The translations under genes and the position numbers were made by a program. A stretch of DNA of 64,000 nucleotides from Bacteroidota bacterium (GTDB lineage Bacteria; Bacteroidota; Bacteroidia; AKYH767-A; OLB10): positions 3,190,375 to 3,254,374 of the forward strand of contig CP064983.1 of assembly GCA_016699635.1 (NCBI GenBank), written 5' to 3'. Under the pieces are notes generated by a model that was given only the letters and a program-made list of their open reading frames with translations, searched no databases and was not told where the DNA came from. Below are positions 63,074-64,000 of this stretch, piece by piece. Within the stretch, counting starts at the first letter, position 1. Every line of letters begins with the position of its first letter.

Positions 63074-64000
63074 AATGAGACAGCTGTTAGAAAAAATATT
63101 CCAACTGACGACAAGAAACGCAAATGGATAGCAGTCGGACTGACTGTTATCATTTCGGGTCTTCTGACACTTTGGAATTTACGGAATTGGACAATATGGA
63201 ATTGCCTTGTTCATTTGACACCCCTTTTCGCTGTAGTGCTAGCTCGACAATTTTATACGGACTTAAAAGAGAAATAACAAAACGTAAGCTTGGCTAATAG
63301 GACTTTTGACACTTGGTATTTTTACGGCAGGACTTTTAGTTTTTGCAATTGAAGGTGTAATCTGCATTGCAATGGCTGCACCTTCTTGGACTTTTATTGA
63401 CTTGGGTTGGCGAGTAGTTTAATTTTGGTTATGCAATAATCAACAAGACCCAAATAACGCACCGACAGCGATGCTAATTTTAATTGGCATCATTCCGACA
63501 ATAGCGTTTATAGAAAAAAGACAGGACCGACTTTGACTTCAGTTGTAACTTCAGTTGAAATCAACGCAGACCCACAGACGGTATGGGAAAATGTAGTTGA
63601 GTTTCCGCAACTCGACAAACCGACCAAGATTTATTTTAAGACAGGAATTGCTTATCAATCAACGCAAAAATTGAAGGAACTGGAGTTAGTGCGGTTAGAC
63701 TTGCAACTTCACGACGGGAAGTTTTGTAGAAGGTAATAACGGTTTGGGACGAACACGACTTTTTAAAATTTGACGTAGTAGAACAACCTGCACCAATGAA
63801 AGAACAAGTTTTGGGATATTGTGCACCACACTTGCGCAACTATTTCGTTTCTAAACAAGGACAATTCAAATAGACAACGTTCCAAACGAAAGAACACTTT
63901 TAGAAGGGACGACTTGGTATTATCACAACATAAAACCAGCATTTTATTGGCAACTTTGGAGCGACCTTATTATTCACAAAATTCACGACAGAGTATTGAC
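63074..64000 (+). CDS. SRPBCC (polyketide-cyclase-like) membrane protein, heavily frameshifted and cut by the window end
   Basis: Pieces in all three frames read as one protein: a membrane part (KWIAVGLTVIISGLLTLW; TAGLLVFAIEGVICIAMAAP; AMLILIGIIPTIAF) and a soluble SRPBCC fold (TSVEINADPQTVWENVVEFP; WDEHDFLKFDVVEQPAPM; LLEGTTWYYHNIKPAFYW). SRPBCC folds bind hydrophobic ligands. Five or more shifts occur in 900 bases, a higher density than elsewhere, so real decay is possible here. The 3' end lies outside the window. It is divergent from the integrase and may be its cargo. Confidence 0.6.

Overview
The window looks like a chromosomal segment of an uncultured member of the phylum Bacteroidota. 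The evidence is AT-rich DNA, promoters of the Bacteroidota type (a -7 box TAnnTTTG, once with a -33 TTTG), no Shine-Dalgarno pattern, several secreted proteins ending in type IX secretion (T9SS) C-terminal sorting domains, and phylum-typical genes such as a DUF5683 protein next to parAB, a fused alpha/beta 2-oxoacid dehydrogenase E1, a lipoprotein FKBP isomerase and a TamB-like protein. More than half of the protein genes are broken by single-base indels, mostly lost bases in A or T runs, even in housekeeping genes such as parB. This points to uncorrected sequencing error rather than decay, so I give the reconstructed gene spans.

Layout. 1-6060: edge of an outer-membrane protein, DUF721 gene, tRNA-Lys, acetyltransferase-like protein, SDR oxidoreductase, TPR lipoprotein, membrane GT-C/TPR protein, FKBP isomerase. 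6282-10751: a forward block with an MBL-fold hydrolase, parA, parB, a DUF5683 protein, dapB and nth, meeting the Sua5/YrdC gene tail to tail. 11404-18842: a TolB-like propeller protein, two large surface proteins (one a metzincin-like protease with TIG, PKD and T9SS domains) and a GNAT enzyme. 19210-28918: coiled-coil membrane protein, tsaD (with an in-frame TAA), tamB-like gene, ATP-grasp-like protein, secreted Tudor-knot protein, O-antigen-ligase-like protein. 28941-30163: DegT aminotransferase whose 3' end runs into a small duplicated repeat.

30647-35547 is the most interesting part: a tightly packed four-gene reverse-strand cassette made of a C5 cytosine methyltransferase, a MORC/MutL-like GHKL ATPase that seems to carry a C-terminal HEPN (Ymh-like) RNase domain with an RX4H motif, an OLD-like ATPase with a TOPRIM-like C-terminus, and a Vsr endonuclease with all key residues. 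Stop/start overlaps link the genes, and two large hairpins lie upstream. I read it as a modification-linked conflict or defence system that combines DNA marking, mismatch-type nicking and a possible RNase effector.

36043-64000: lipoprotein, repeat-rich spacer, gingipain-like C25 protease, pRiA4b-like acidic protein, Smr protein, an operon of enoyl-CoA hydratase, 2-oxoacid dehydrogenase E1 and M61 peptidase, P-type cation ATPase, diheme cytochrome c, DUF1697 protein, a reverse-strand series (thioesterase, fabD, M20 dipeptidase, M13 peptidase), M1 aminopeptidase and a BNR/YCF48-like T9SS protein. The window closes with a tyrosine recombinase and a broken SRPBCC membrane gene, probably the edge of another accessory region.
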